64,000 nt of DNA from Klebsiella huaxiensis (GTDB lineage: Bacteria; Pseudomonadota; Gammaproteobacteria; Enterobacterales; Enterobacteriaceae): positions 310,001 to 374,000 of the forward strand of contig NZ_CP036175.1 of assembly GCF_003261575.2 (NCBI RefSeq), in the 5' to 3' direction. Of the stretch, positions 43,341 to 51,981 are shown one piece after another; position 1 is the first letter of the stretch; each line of letters opens with the position of its first letter. The position numbers and the translations under genes were made by a program. A model generated the notes under the pieces. The model made no database searches. It was not told the origin of the DNA and saw only the letters and a list, made by a program, of their open reading frames with translations.

Positions 43341-43820
43341 TCCGGGGATGTCGCTGCCTGAAATATCGTGCGCGTTTTTCCCGGGGGCGGCGCTTGATGC
43401 GCCTTGCCCGGGCTACGGATTCGTGCGGTCTGGTAGCCCGGATAAGGCGTCAGCCGCAATCCGGGGATGTCGCTGACTCAAATATCGTGCGCGTTTTCCC
43501 GGGGGCGGCGCTTGACGCGCCTTGCCCGGGCTACGGGCTCGTGTGGTCTGGTAGCCCGGGCAAGGCATCAGCCGCAATCCGGGGATGTCGCTGACTGAAA
43601 TATTGTGCGCGTTTTCCCGGGGGCGGCGCTTGACGCGCCTTGCCCGGGCTACGGATTCGTGCGGTCTGGTAGCCCGGATAAGGCATCAGCCGCAATCAGG
43701 GGATGTCGCTGACTGAAATATTGTGCGCGTTTTCCCGGGGGCGGCGCTTGACGCGCCTTGCCCGGGCTACGGATTCGTGCGGTCTGGTAGCCCGGACAGG
43801 TGCGCAGCACCGCCTCCGGG
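43341..43820. repeat. Four-copy tandem REP-type array, 118-bp unit
   Basis: Near-identical units begin at 43341, 43460, 43578 and 43696 (spacings 119, 118, 118). The first has one extra T. Each unit contains CCGGGGATGTCGCTG, then TTTTCCCGGGGGCGGCGC and CCTTGCCCGGGCTACGG, then TGGTAGCCCGGATAAGGC, i.e. two opposite REP halves. Units differ at only a few bases (e.g. GATTCG/GCTCG, ATCGTG/ATTGTG). The last unit diverges after TAGCCCGGACAGG. It fills nearly all of the 505-bp gap 43332–43836; no gene is seen in it. Confidence 0.92.
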
Positions 43821-43836
43821 GATGCCTTCTTTTCTG

Positions 43837-44955
43837 CTAGCTCTGCCCTTCGTTAATCACCTGATATAGCGGGATCATCGCCGCGCCGCGTGAAGCACTT
43901 AGCGCCCCCATTGATGAGGCCGCCAGCATGACTTTCGGACGATTAGGGTCGAGCTTTGTTTGCAGGCGATGATTAAGCTCCTGCACCAGCCGACTAATAA
44001 TCGGTTTAGGCAGCGCACCGCCCAGCACAATCAGCTGTGGATCAACCCACTGCACGCAGCCGAAAACAGTTTGTTCTACCTGGTCGCAGCAGCGGGCAAA
44101 CCAACCCTCCAGCAGCGGGTGCTGACCGGCGATAAGCTCCGGTAACTGCGCTTGCGCTAGCCCTTCATGCTCTAACGTAGCGACCAGATCTTTATAGGAC
44201 GGGCGCGGTGTACCGGACGGGAACGCCATCCCTACCTCGCCCGCATTAAAGAAGCCGCCGCGCAGCAGCTTATGCCCGGAAATCACCCCTGCGCCGATAC
44301 CGTAGCCGAGGTCGATAAACGTCAGATCGCTATAGTCGTTCCATTCGCCACTGTACAGCTCGCCTACCGCCGAGGCGTTGGCGTTGTTCTCTACCCATGT
44401 CGGCCACGGCAGGTTGTCGGCAAACGCCTGCTGGAGATCAACCTCACGCCAGCTCTCCAGCCACGCCACGCTATGGCGCTTGCGTCCATCAGATTTCAGA
44501 AAACCTGGCACCGCGTAGCCGATCCCGAAAATTCGCGCGTGCTGAAGCTGGCGCTTTTTCAGCGTCTGCTCGACCAGCGTTTTAATTTGCGCGAGCGTTG
44601 AGGCCAACGGCTGGTTTTCCTGATGCGCCTCGGAAATTGAGAGCAACTGGCGACCGCTGAGATCGACCACCGTCATATCGATAAAACCGGGACTGAACGA
44701 CAATCCGATGGCGCAGCCGCCGCCGGGATTAAGCCGCAGCGGTAGCGACGGCTGGCCGCGCTGCCCGGTATTACGCTCACCTTCGACCACCAGACCGGAA
44801 AATATCAGCTCCCGGCACTGCTGGGTAATCGCGCCCGCCGTCAGGTTTGACAAACGCGCCAGCTCCGCGCGAGTAACCGGTGCATGGCGGCGGATAAGCT
44901 CCAGCAGCAGGCGCTGCGAACCGCGCAGCTCAAGGCGTTCAGAGTGGGCGTTCAT
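43837..44955 (-). CDS. ROK-family (NagC/XylR-like) transcriptional regulator
   Basis: 372 residues. N-terminal winged helix (about 12–65): LLLELIRRHAPVTRAELARL, then ITQQCRELIFSGLV. The ROK domain follows, including IDLGYGIGAGVI near 215. Two ROK hallmarks are altered: the zinc motif CxCGxxGC is absent, and the sugar-contacting His of ExGH is Met (NAGEVGMAF, near 240). The effector may therefore not be a hexose. Its gene is 19 bp after a glycerophosphodiesterase gene and both are divergent from an ABC importer, so it probably controls that block. Confidence 0.85.
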   Translation of the reverse strand: MNAHSERLELRGSQRLLLELIRRHAPVTRAELARLSNLTAGAITQQCRELIFSGLVVEGERNTGQRGQPSLPLRLNPGGGCAIGLSFSPGFIDMTVVDLSGRQLLSISEAHQENQPLASTLAQIKTLVEQTLKKRQLQHARIFGIGYAVPGFLKSDGRKRHSVAWLESWREVDLQQAFADNLPWPTWVENNANASAVGELYSGEWNDYSDLTFIDLGYGIGAGVISGHKLLRGGFFNAGEVGMAFPSGTPRPSYKDLVATLEHEGLAQAQLPELIAGQHPLLEGWFARCCDQVEQTVFGCVQWVDPQLIVLGGALPKPIISRLVQELNHRLQTKLDPNRPKVMLAASSMGALSASRGAAMIPLYQVINEGQS

Positions 44956-44974
44956 GGTGTCCTTAATTTTTTAT

Positions 44975-45805
44975 CTAATCCCAACGCAGTCCGGCCTCTT
45001 CTATCAGCCCCTGCAGATACGGAATATCATCGTGGCTGAGCATATCAATCAGCCCGTCACGCAGCCAGCTCATGATCTCCGGGCGACTATCATAGCCGAA
45101 TTTGTGCTGGTACTGGGTCAACGGATCCATGCCGTTTTTCACTTCATGCAGGTACATCCGTACGCCCAGCCCCGCCTTTTTGTAAGCCCGCAGATCGTCA
45201 ACGTGGGCAAACTCGTACTCAAAACAGACACAGCTGGCATGGGACTGCTGCACTGCCGCCAACTGGTCATTGTAACGCGCCAGCGTCACTACCTGTAGCG
45301 CCAGCTCCGGGATTTGCGCCTTCACCCGATTTATCAGTACATGATTGAAACCCAGCAACTGGATATGGCCGATCGTTTCTGGCATGGCGCGCAGCAGTTG
45401 TACCAGCACCTCGACGAACTCATCGTGGCGGCGGCGCTGTTTCACTTCAACTATCAGCCCCATATGGTTCTCCACCGCCCAGCGCAGCACATCCGCCAGC
45501 AGTGGGATGCGAGTCCCGCTAAACGCAGGGTGATATTTCACGCCAAAATCGCTCTCCAGCAGTTGCGGATATGTCAGCTGTTCGACAAATCCCTGTCCGG
45601 TAGAAACCCGGTCGATGCGGTGGTCATGGGTCACGACCAACTGATTATCTGCCGTCAGGTGGATGTCTATTTCGATGCAGTGTGTACCCGCCAGGCGGGC
45701 GGCTTCAAAGGCCGGAAAGGTGTTCTCCGGCGCACAGTTGGAATACCCGCGATGACTGTTGGCCAGCACAATACCTTCTGCCGCGCGGTGAAAAGTAAAC
45801 ACCAT
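44975..45805 (-). CDS. Glycerophosphodiester phosphodiesterase
   Basis: 276 residues, GDPD fold. HRG at 18–20, PENT at 26–29, metal ligands Glu45 and Asp47 (CIEIDIHL), and His60 in VTHDHR are all present, so it is expected to be active. There is no signal peptide, so it should act in the cytoplasm, like UgpQ, on imported phosphodiesters, giving glycerol-3-phosphate and an alcohol. It is upstream of the ROK gene and divergent from the ABC importer, implying the importer brings in its substrate. It is not ugpQ by position, as no ugp genes are adjacent. Confidence 0.88.
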   Translation of the reverse strand: MVFTFHRAAEGIVLANSHRGYSNCAPENTFPAFEAARLAGTHCIEIDIHLTADNQLVVTHDHRIDRVSTGQGFVEQLTYPQLLESDFGVKYHPAFSGTRIPLLADVLRWAVENHMGLIVEVKQRRRHDEFVEVLVQLLRAMPETIGHIQLLGFNHVLINRVKAQIPELALQVVTLARYNDQLAAVQQSHASCVCFEYEFAHVDDLRAYKKAGLGVRMYLHEVKNGMDPLTQYQHKFGYDSRPEIMSWLRDGLIDMLSHDDIPYLQGLIEEAGLRWD

Positions 45806-45849
45806 CTTCTTTTCCTCTCGAATGTAAGATGGTTATTAACTTTACTACT

Positions 45850-45987
45850 TAAATTTAAATGTGAAAGGTGTTTTTATCTTTCCATGTTTAATATGTTGTT
45901 TTATATAAATTTAATTTGATGTCTTGATCATTTTTCAACTTTGAAGATCTGCGTCACATAAATTTAATGTTTAGTATGTAAATTTAA
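45850..45987. promoter_or_regulatory. Four TAAATTTAA boxes in the GDPD–ABC divergent promoter
   Basis: Identical nonamers lie at 45850–45858, 45906–45914, 45959–45967 and 45979–45987; the last two starts are 20 bp apart. All are inside the 215-bp gap between GDPD and ABC genes. They are the likely operators for the ROK regulator, whose relatives bind A+T-rich palindromes. Confidence 0.55.
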
Positions 45988-46020
45988 TAATCATCTTTTA
46001 AATCGACGGAAAACAGACTC

Positions 46021-47088
46021 ATGTCAAAACTGGTTCTGGAACAGGTGACCAAAACGTTCGGCGAATTCTATGCCGCCAGGGAAATCTCGTTCTGCGCAGA
46101 AGAGGGGGAGTTCGTGACCCTGCTCGGGCCGAGCGGATGCGGTAAAACCACCCTGCTCAAAATGATTGGCGGCTTTCACCAGCCGGACAGCGGGCGCATT
46201 CTGATTGGCGATAAAACGGTTAATGCCCTGCCGCCGGAAAAGCGCAACACCGCCATGTGCTTCCAGTCCTATGCGCTGTTTCCGCACCTCAACGTGGCGC
46301 ACAACATCTGCTTCGGCCTGAAGCAGAAAAAGGTCGCCATCGGCGAACAGCAGACCCGGCTGGCGGAGGCGCTGAAGCAGGTGGGGCTGGAAAGTCAGAG
46401 GCTGAAAATGCCCGCCCAGCTCTCCGGCGGCCAGCAGCAGCGCGTGGCGCTGGCGCGGGCGATGATCACCCGTCCGGACGTGATCCTGTTCGACGAACCG
46501 CTCTCCAATCTTGATGCCAAGCTACGCGAGAGCGTGCGTTTTGAAATCAAGGAACTCCAGCGGCAGTACCAGCTCACCTCGATTTACGTCACCCACGATC
46601 AGGCGGAAGCGCTGGCGATGTCGGACAAAATCGTGGTGCTGAACGCCGGTAACGTCGAGCAGATAGGCAAACCGGAAGAGATCTACTACCGTCCGGCAAA
46701 CCGCTTTGTCGCGGATTTTATCGGCGCGGCCAATATCGATACTGCGCAGGTCGCGCCCGCAGAGCAGCCGGGTTACTACCGGGTACGCTGCGGCCTGGGT
46801 GAGTTTTATGTGTTCTCAGACCAACCGCCGCGCGCAGAACATTGCTATATCTGCTGGCGACCTGAAGATGCTCAGTACGTCAGCCAGCCGCAGACGGGCG
46901 GCAATCACTTCACCCTGACGCTCGACAAAATGGCCTTTATGGGCAACCTCACCGAAGCCTGGGGACACAACGACAGCGGGCCGTCAGTGCGCCTGCAACT
47001 GATCAAAAAGCCGCCCGTCGCCTCCGGCGAGCGCGCCTGCTTCCGTCTGGCGGAGAACGCCATCCATTTTCTGGAGCCGGTATCATGA
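46021..47088 (+). CDS. ABC importer ATP-binding protein
   Basis: 355 residues. Walker A GPSGCGKT at 36–43, Q-loop in CFQSYALFPHL, signature LSGGQQQRVALARAM near 136, Walker B VILFDEPLSNLD and the H-loop VTHDQAEAL near 193. A C-terminal TOBE-like domain (about 235–350) places it with the PotA/FbpC/UgpC class. It powers the two permeases that follow; its stop overlaps the next start by 4 bases (ATGA). First gene of a four-gene operon whose promoter holds the TAAATTTAA boxes. Confidence 0.9.
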   Translation: MSKLVLEQVTKTFGEFYAAREISFCAEEGEFVTLLGPSGCGKTTLLKMIGGFHQPDSGRILIGDKTVNALPPEKRNTAMCFQSYALFPHLNVAHNICFGLKQKKVAIGEQQTRLAEALKQVGLESQRLKMPAQLSGGQQQRVALARAMITRPDVILFDEPLSNLDAKLRESVRFEIKELQRQYQLTSIYVTHDQAEALAMSDKIVVLNAGNVEQIGKPEEIYYRPANRFVADFIGAANIDTAQVAPAEQPGYYRVRCGLGEFYVFSDQPPRAEHCYICWRPEDAQYVSQPQTGGNHFTLTLDKMAFMGNLTEAWGHNDSGPSVRLQLIKKPPVASGERACFRLAENAIHFLEPVS

Positions 47089-47951
47089 AAAACTGGCGCA
47101 ACGACCTGTTCGCCTGGCTGCTGATGATCAGCGGGCTGGGCACCATTCTGCTGCTGATGGGATCGACGTTTTACGTGGTGATCGTCCAGAGCCTGGGCTG
47201 GTTCAACCTCGAAGGCGACAGCCATTTCTCGCTGGAGTACTGGCGCAATATGTTGCAGGACGAGGTGCTGCGCAGCGCTCTGTTTTACTCGGTGAAGGTG
47301 TCGCTGCTGGGGGCGTTCGGCTCGGTGATTTTCGCGTATCCGCTGGCGCTGTGGCTGCGTAAACCAATGGCGGGTAAAGAGGGCATTATTGCGGTACTGC
47401 GCGCGCCGATGTTTATCCCCGGGCTGGTGGCGGCGTTCCTGTTCGTCAACATCGTCGCTTACCACGGCATCATCAACGAACTGCTACTGGCGCTGGGAAT
47501 TATTAGCGAGCCGCTACGGATGCAGAACGATGACTTCGGCTGGGGCGTCGTTATCCTGCAAGTCTGGAAGAATTTGCCCTTCGCCCTGATCCTGGTCGGC
47601 GGTGCGGTCAACGCTATTCGTAACGATGTGCTGGATGCCGCCAGTAACCTCGGCGCCAGCCGCTGGCGCAGTTTTACTGGTGTGGTGGTGCCGCTGACGC
47701 TGCCCGCCGTGCAGGTGACGCTGATTCTGGTGTTTATCGGCGCGCTGGGCGACTTTGCCTTCTTCTCGGTGGCCGGGCCGCGCAACACCTACTCGCTGGC
47801 GCGCCTGATGCAGGCCACCGCCATGGAGTACGGCGAGTGGAATAACGCGGCGGTGATTGCGGTGATCATTATGCTCACTGCGGCCCTCTGCACGCTGTTG
47901 ATCGCCACCCTGATTACCCCATTCGCCACCCGCAAAGGAGAGGTCAAATGA
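47085..47951 (+). CDS. ABC importer permease 1
   Basis: 288 residues with about six membrane helices. The EAA loop is DAASNLGASRWRSFTGVVVP near residue 185, typical of PotB/YnjC-type importers. It forms a heterodimer with the product of the next gene, which begins 4 bases before this stop (ATGA overlap). Substrate not deducible from sequence alone; by context, an organic phosphodiester. Confidence 0.88.
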   Translation: MKNWRNDLFAWLLMISGLGTILLLMGSTFYVVIVQSLGWFNLEGDSHFSLEYWRNMLQDEVLRSALFYSVKVSLLGAFGSVIFAYPLALWLRKPMAGKEGIIAVLRAPMFIPGLVAAFLFVNIVAYHGIINELLLALGIISEPLRMQNDDFGWGVVILQVWKNLPFALILVGGAVNAIRNDVLDAASNLGASRWRSFTGVVVPLTLPAVQVTLILVFIGALGDFAFFSVAGPRNTYSLARLMQATAMEYGEWNNAAVIAVIIMLTAALCTLLIATLITPFATRKGEVK

Positions 47952-48784
47952 GCCACACTACCAACGGTCGCCGGGTGGTGACGATTTCACTGATCTTCTT
48001 CGTAGTCGCCAACCTGGTCTGGCTGGGCATGCCGTTCGGCATGGCGATCCTCTGGTCGCTGGTTGACCCTGCCCATCCGTGGAGCTACCCGGATATCTTC
48101 CCGCCCGTATTATCGTTCAGCCGCTGGCTGCTGGTCTGGGAGAAAACCTCGCTCTCTGAGGCGCTGTTCAACAGCTACACCATTGCGCCTGCGGTGGCAG
48201 TGGTCAGCCTGCTGCTGTCGCTGCCCACTGCCTACGCCTTCGGGCGCATGACCTTTCGCGGCAAGGCGGTGGCGGAGATGCTGACGCTGATCCCGCTGGT
48301 GATGCCGGGGATGTTGATCGGGATTTTCTTCAGCGCCATGCTCATCAATCTCAATATCGACAACGCCTTTATCAGCATTGTTATCGGCCATACGGTGCTG
48401 ACGCTACCCTATTCTATCCGCATTATGTCGGCGGGGTTTAAGGCGGTGCCGCAGGACTTGATCGACGCCAGCCGCGACTTAGGCTCCGGCGCGTGGGGCA
48501 CCTTCTGCAATGCCTATCTGCCGCTGCTGAAACCAAGCTTTTTGGCGGCGCTGATTTTTTGTCTGGTGCGAAGTCTGGAGGAGTTCAGCATCTCATACGT
48601 GCTGGGCGCGCCGGATTTTATCACCGTCCCAACCATTCTTTATTCCTTCCTCGGTTACTCCTTTGTGCGCCCGGACGCGGCGGTGGTATCGATGATTCTG
48701 GTGATCCCCAACGTCATCCTGATGGTCATCATCGAGAAGCTGCTGAAGGGGAACTATCTGTCGCAATCCACGGGGAAAGCCTGA
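47948..48784 (+). CDS. ABC importer permease 2
   Basis: 278 residues, PotC-like, with about six membrane helices and the EAA loop DASRDLGSGAWGTFCNAYLP near residue 175. It pairs with permease 1. The conserved PLVMPGMLIGIFFSAMLI segment is near the middle. The next gene starts 18 bp later. Confidence 0.88.
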   Translation: MSHTTNGRRVVTISLIFFVVANLVWLGMPFGMAILWSLVDPAHPWSYPDIFPPVLSFSRWLLVWEKTSLSEALFNSYTIAPAVAVVSLLLSLPTAYAFGRMTFRGKAVAEMLTLIPLVMPGMLIGIFFSAMLINLNIDNAFISIVIGHTVLTLPYSIRIMSAGFKAVPQDLIDASRDLGSGAWGTFCNAYLPLLKPSFLAALIFCLVRSLEEFSISYVLGAPDFITVPTILYSFLGYSFVRPDAAVVSMILVIPNVILMVIIEKLLKGNYLSQSTGKA

Positions 48785-48802
48785 CCTTTTACAGGAGATA
48801 AT

Positions 48803-49879
48803 ATGATGAAAAAAACAGTAATGATTCTGGCGGGCGGCTTGCTGTGCAGCTCTCTGGCGCTGGCGGCGGATAATCCCGACCTGATTGCCCAGGCGAAAAA
48901 AGAGGGCAGTGTGACGTTTAACGTCTGGTACCTGCAGCCGCAGTGGCGCAGCTTTGTGAAGGACTTTGAGCAGCAGTACGGCGTTAAGGTGCGCATTCCG
49001 GAAGGCAGCATCGACGGCAATATGAACAAGCTGCTGGCGGAAGCGGGCAAAGCAAAGGGCAAAATCGACGTGATCGCCCTGTCCGTGGCACAGTTACCAG
49101 TGACGACAGGGGCGAAAGCGCTGGCAAAAGTGGACGATCTTCCAGGCTATGGCGACGCCATTCACCAGATTCAGAACGTCGATACCCAAGGTTATGCCGT
49201 GGCGTTTTGGGGGAATCAGACCGGGCTGGTCTACGATCCGCAGCAGATGGGCGACCGGGCGTTACCGCAGACTATGGAAGACCTTCAGCGTTTTATCGAT
49301 GCCAATCCAAAGCGGTTTGGCTATAACGACCCGAATAACGGCGGTGCGGGAGAAGCTTTTATTCAGCGTGTCGTTACGACTCAAAGCGGTGAGTTTGACA
49401 GCGAGTCGGCTACCGTTGATGCCGCAGTAGTAAAAAACTGGCTGAAGGGCTGGCAGTGGTTTGCCGTCAATAACGACAAAATCACCCGTACCGCTTCCGG
49501 CGCTGACAGCCTGACGCGCCTGAACGATGGCGAGCTGATGCTGACGCCTGCCTGGGAAGACCATCTGGCTGGCCTGCAAAAAACCGGGGCCATCACCTCG
49601 CGGCTGAAATTTTACGTACCAGAGTTTGGTATGCCCGGTGGCGGTAATGTCGCGGCTATTGCCGCCAACAGTCAACATCCGGCGGCATCGCGGCTATTTC
49701 TTAACTGGCTGATTCAGGCTGAGACGCAAAAAGCGCTCAGTAAAGCCTTCGGCTCCACGCCGATGAACAAACAGGTCAGTCCGGACGTGAAACGCCCCGA
49801 CACCGAGGTGCAATTTTACGGTAAGGCCTACAGTATGCAGATGAAGAAAGAGTTCGTACGCCAGGTGATGATGCAGTGA
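48803..49879 (+). CDS. ABC importer periplasmic substrate-binding protein
   Basis: 358 residues with a signal peptide of about 22 (MMKKTVMILAGGLLCSSLALA). The mature protein is a type II (cluster D) solute-binding protein, opening DNPDLIAQAKKEGSVTFNVW, with GNQTGLVYDPQQM and GMPGGGNVAAIAANSQHP. It resembles the polyamine/iron/phosphonate group more than sugar binders. Either ATG 48803 or 48806 fits the AGGAG upstream. Placing it last in the operon is common for this class. Ligand not identifiable; GDPD linkage points to glycerophosphodiesters. Confidence 0.87.
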   Translation: MMKKTVMILAGGLLCSSLALAADNPDLIAQAKKEGSVTFNVWYLQPQWRSFVKDFEQQYGVKVRIPEGSIDGNMNKLLAEAGKAKGKIDVIALSVAQLPVTTGAKALAKVDDLPGYGDAIHQIQNVDTQGYAVAFWGNQTGLVYDPQQMGDRALPQTMEDLQRFIDANPKRFGYNDPNNGGAGEAFIQRVVTTQSGEFDSESATVDAAVVKNWLKGWQWFAVNNDKITRTASGADSLTRLNDGELMLTPAWEDHLAGLQKTGAITSRLKFYVPEFGMPGGGNVAAIAANSQHPAASRLFLNWLIQAETQKALSKAFGSTPMNKQVSPDVKRPDTEVQFYGKAYSMQMKKEFVRQVMMQ

Positions 49880-49885
49880 AGAATT

Positions 49886-49906
49886 CCCCTGCCGCTCTGG
49901 CAGGGG
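49886..49906. terminator. Hairpin between the converging ABC and flavoprotein genes
   Basis: CCCCTGCC and GGCAGGGG form a perfect 8-bp stem with loop GCTCT. T-poor on the plus side; probably serves both directions weakly. Confidence 0.55.
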
Positions 49907-49914
49907 ACGATCAT

Positions 49915-51114
49915 TTAAACAAACGGGGCCAGCGGGTCGGCAATCTCGAACGCTACCGATTTATCGGCTTTTGGCGGATAAATCAGCTCGCTGACGATCG
50001 ACATCTTGAGCTTTTTCGCTTCGGCGCGCGTTAACTTCACCTGCTGATCCCAGCCTTCGGTGTAAACAGCGCCCCACGCGCCCAGATCCAGACAGGTGAC
50101 GTACATTTCCTGACGATACGGCAGCGGTTCAACGTTCAGCAGGCTTGCTGCCACATTGTTACCAGCAAATTTACCCAGCAGGATGGCGTGCTGACAGGTC
50201 ATCAGCGCGTGATTGCCCTTATCATCGGTGGCGGCGTAAGCCACGTCGCCGGTGGCATAAATGTCTTCATGACCTACCACCTGAAGATTTGCATTTACAT
50301 GCAGACGGCCCTGACGGTCGCGCGGCGCATCAATCTGTGCGGTCAGACCGTTAGCCTGAACGCCAACGGTCCATATGACCGTCTGTGATGCAATTGTCTG
50401 ACCATCTTTCAGCGTCACGCCAGAGGCATCCACGCTCTCAACTTCGGAATTGACCATCCATTCTACGTTCAGCTCAGTGGAGGCCTCGGCAATCACATCG
50501 CGCAATTCCTGGCTCCAGCGAGCACCCGGTTGCGCACCACGTTCAACTACGACAACTCTGGTCTTAGCATCAGCACCGAGGATATCACTCAGACGACCCG
50601 GTAACTCCAGCGCCATCTCAATGCCGGTGAAGCCGCCACCGCAGACGACAACAGTATTACGCGCCTTGCTCTCTGGCTGCTTAGCCAGATCTTGCAGATG
50701 CTGCTCCAGCACGGCTGCACTCTCAAGCTGATCGAGGTCGAAGGCATGCTCTGCGGCACCGGCGACTATACTGCGATTCACCTGGCTGCCGCTGGCCAGA
50801 ACCAGACGGTCATAGCGATGCAGGCGCGTTTCACCGTGGGTATCTTTCCAGCTCACCTCTTTGGAAGCCGGAAGGATTTTCTCAACCGTGCCGCGCAGGA
50901 AGGTAACACCGGTGACCTCGAACAGCGGTTGCAGTGGCGCAACCAGCGTCTGAACGGCGCTTTCATAAAAACGTGGGCGCACACGCAGTTCAGGTTGTGG
51001 CGCAATCACCGTAATATCAATGTCCTGCTGGTTTTTATCCGCCAGACGTGCGGCGCTCAGCGCTGCCCACATACCGGCAAAGCCAGCCCCGATGATCAAA
51101 ATTTGTTTACGCAT
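49915..51114 (-). CDS. NDH-2-like FAD/NAD(P)H oxidoreductase
   Basis: 399 residues from the ATG at 51114; a GTG directly upstream at 51117 is possible. FAD motif GAGFAGMWAALSAARL near residue 8, NAD(P) motif VVVCGGGFTGIEMALEL near 157, and the second FAD motif IYATGDVAYA near 290 are present. It belongs to the type II NADH dehydrogenase/ferredoxin-reductase superfamily, but lacks an obvious C-terminal membrane helix, so soluble or peripheral action is likely. The acceptor is unknown (quinone, or an azo/nitro dye are possibilities). It is divergent from an Rrf2 regulator 234 bp away, probably its controller. Absent at this site in E. coli. Confidence 0.85.
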   Translation of the reverse strand: MRKQILIIGAGFAGMWAALSAARLADKNQQDIDITVIAPQPELRVRPRFYESAVQTLVAPLQPLFEVTGVTFLRGTVEKILPASKEVSWKDTHGETRLHRYDRLVLASGSQVNRSIVAGAAEHAFDLDQLESAAVLEQHLQDLAKQPESKARNTVVVCGGGFTGIEMALELPGRLSDILGADAKTRVVVVERGAQPGARWSQELRDVIAEASTELNVEWMVNSEVESVDASGVTLKDGQTIASQTVIWTVGVQANGLTAQIDAPRDRQGRLHVNANLQVVGHEDIYATGDVAYAATDDKGNHALMTCQHAILLGKFAGNNVAASLLNVEPLPYRQEMYVTCLDLGAWGAVYTEGWDQQVKLTRAEAKKLKMSIVSELIYPPKADKSVAFEIADPLAPFV

Positions 51115-51319
51115 CACTGTTGTTCTCGCTGTTCACTATGATTCATTTACTCGGATTGCATTGGTCGTAGTTAATCGATGCAATGTCATTTGAAATACAG
51201 GGGGCGACTTTCGTTGTGATTTTTATTTATCTAATTGATAATTATTTAATTTAAATTTTATTGCTGTCCTGTCTTTTGCAATCTCACTGGAATCAGGAGA
51301 ACGGAAAAGCTACAATAAA

Positions 51320-51340
51320 CTCAGATTAATTTTGGCTGAG
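51320..51340. promoter_or_regulatory. Candidate Rrf2 operator
   Basis: CTCAG and CTGAG, 11 bases apart, end 8 bp before the Rrf2 gene start. The position would permit autoregulation. Confidence 0.35.
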
Positions 51341-51348
51341 ATAAGAGC

Positions 51349-51855
51349 ATGGCATTCTACAGTTCTGGGGTTGAGTACGGCATCCATAGTCTGATGTGTA
51401 TGGTGGACAGCAAAGGCGATGCCCGCGATATGAGCGTGCGTGAGATTGCCGACCTGCAAAGTGTGCCCTACGATTACCTGGCCAAAATCTTCACCCGTCT
51501 GTCAAAGGCTGGGTTGGTGCGTAGCATCGAGGGTAAAGGCGGCGGTTTTCAGTTGGCGAAACCAGCTGAACACATTACGGTTCTCGATGTGGCAAATGCC
51601 ATTGACGGTGACAAACGGATTTTTGAATGTCGCGAGATTCGCCAGCGTCTGGCGGTATTCGAAGAGCAGCAGCCGGAATGGGCCTGCGAAGGGATTTGCG
51701 GCGTTCGCTCGGTCATGGATATGGCACAGCAGCGCATGGAAGAGGCTTTAGGCCAGCATACCATACTCGATCTGGCGCGCAAAATGTACCGCAAAGCGCC
51801 GGATACCTTTGTGGTTGAAGTGCAGGAATGGATCGCCGGACGTAAAGGCGCATAA
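51349..51855 (+). CDS. Rrf2-family redox regulator, RsrR-like
   Basis: 168 residues. Winged helix about 10–65 (YDYLAKIFTRLSKAGLV), wing EGKGGGFQLAKP. Cysteines at 94, 113 and 117 occupy the Fe–S region. The N-terminal GVEYGIH places Glu9 and His13 four apart, as the Glu8/His12 ligands reported for the [2Fe–2S] sensor RsrR of Streptomyces, and FECREIRQR also resembles that protein. This argues for a redox-sensing cluster rather than the NO sensor NsrR or IscR. It is divergent from the flavoprotein gene it likely controls. Confidence 0.85.
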   Translation: MAFYSSGVEYGIHSLMCMVDSKGDARDMSVREIADLQSVPYDYLAKIFTRLSKAGLVRSIEGKGGGFQLAKPAEHITVLDVANAIDGDKRIFECREIRQRLAVFEEQQPEWACEGICGVRSVMDMAQQRMEEALGQHTILDLARKMYRKAPDTFVVEVQEWIAGRKGA

Positions 51856-51861
51856 TTGTCA

Positions 51862-51973
51862 GGTAGCCCGGCCAAGCGCAGCGCCGCCGGGAAACTCCCG
51901 GAGTCGGCGCTATCGCACCTCGTCCGAGCTACAGTGAAACGTAGGCCGGATAAGGTGTTAGCCGTCATCCGGC
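51862..51973. repeat. REP/BIME cluster
   Basis: GGTAGCCCGGCCAAGCGCAG, CCGCCGGGAAACTCCCGGAG and TAGGCCGGATAAGGTGTTAG are three REP-like units between the converging Rrf2 and dtpB genes. Confidence 0.7.
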
Positions 51974-51981
51974 AATTATCA

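Noticed and set aside
43394..43594. 66- and 102-residue ORFs in the REP array
   Set aside because: They translate repeat units, show the same peptide twice, and have no ribosome site; a repeat artefact.
43341..43820. CRISPR array
   Set aside because: The 118-bp units are adjacent without unique spacers and are REP-type; no cas genes nearby.
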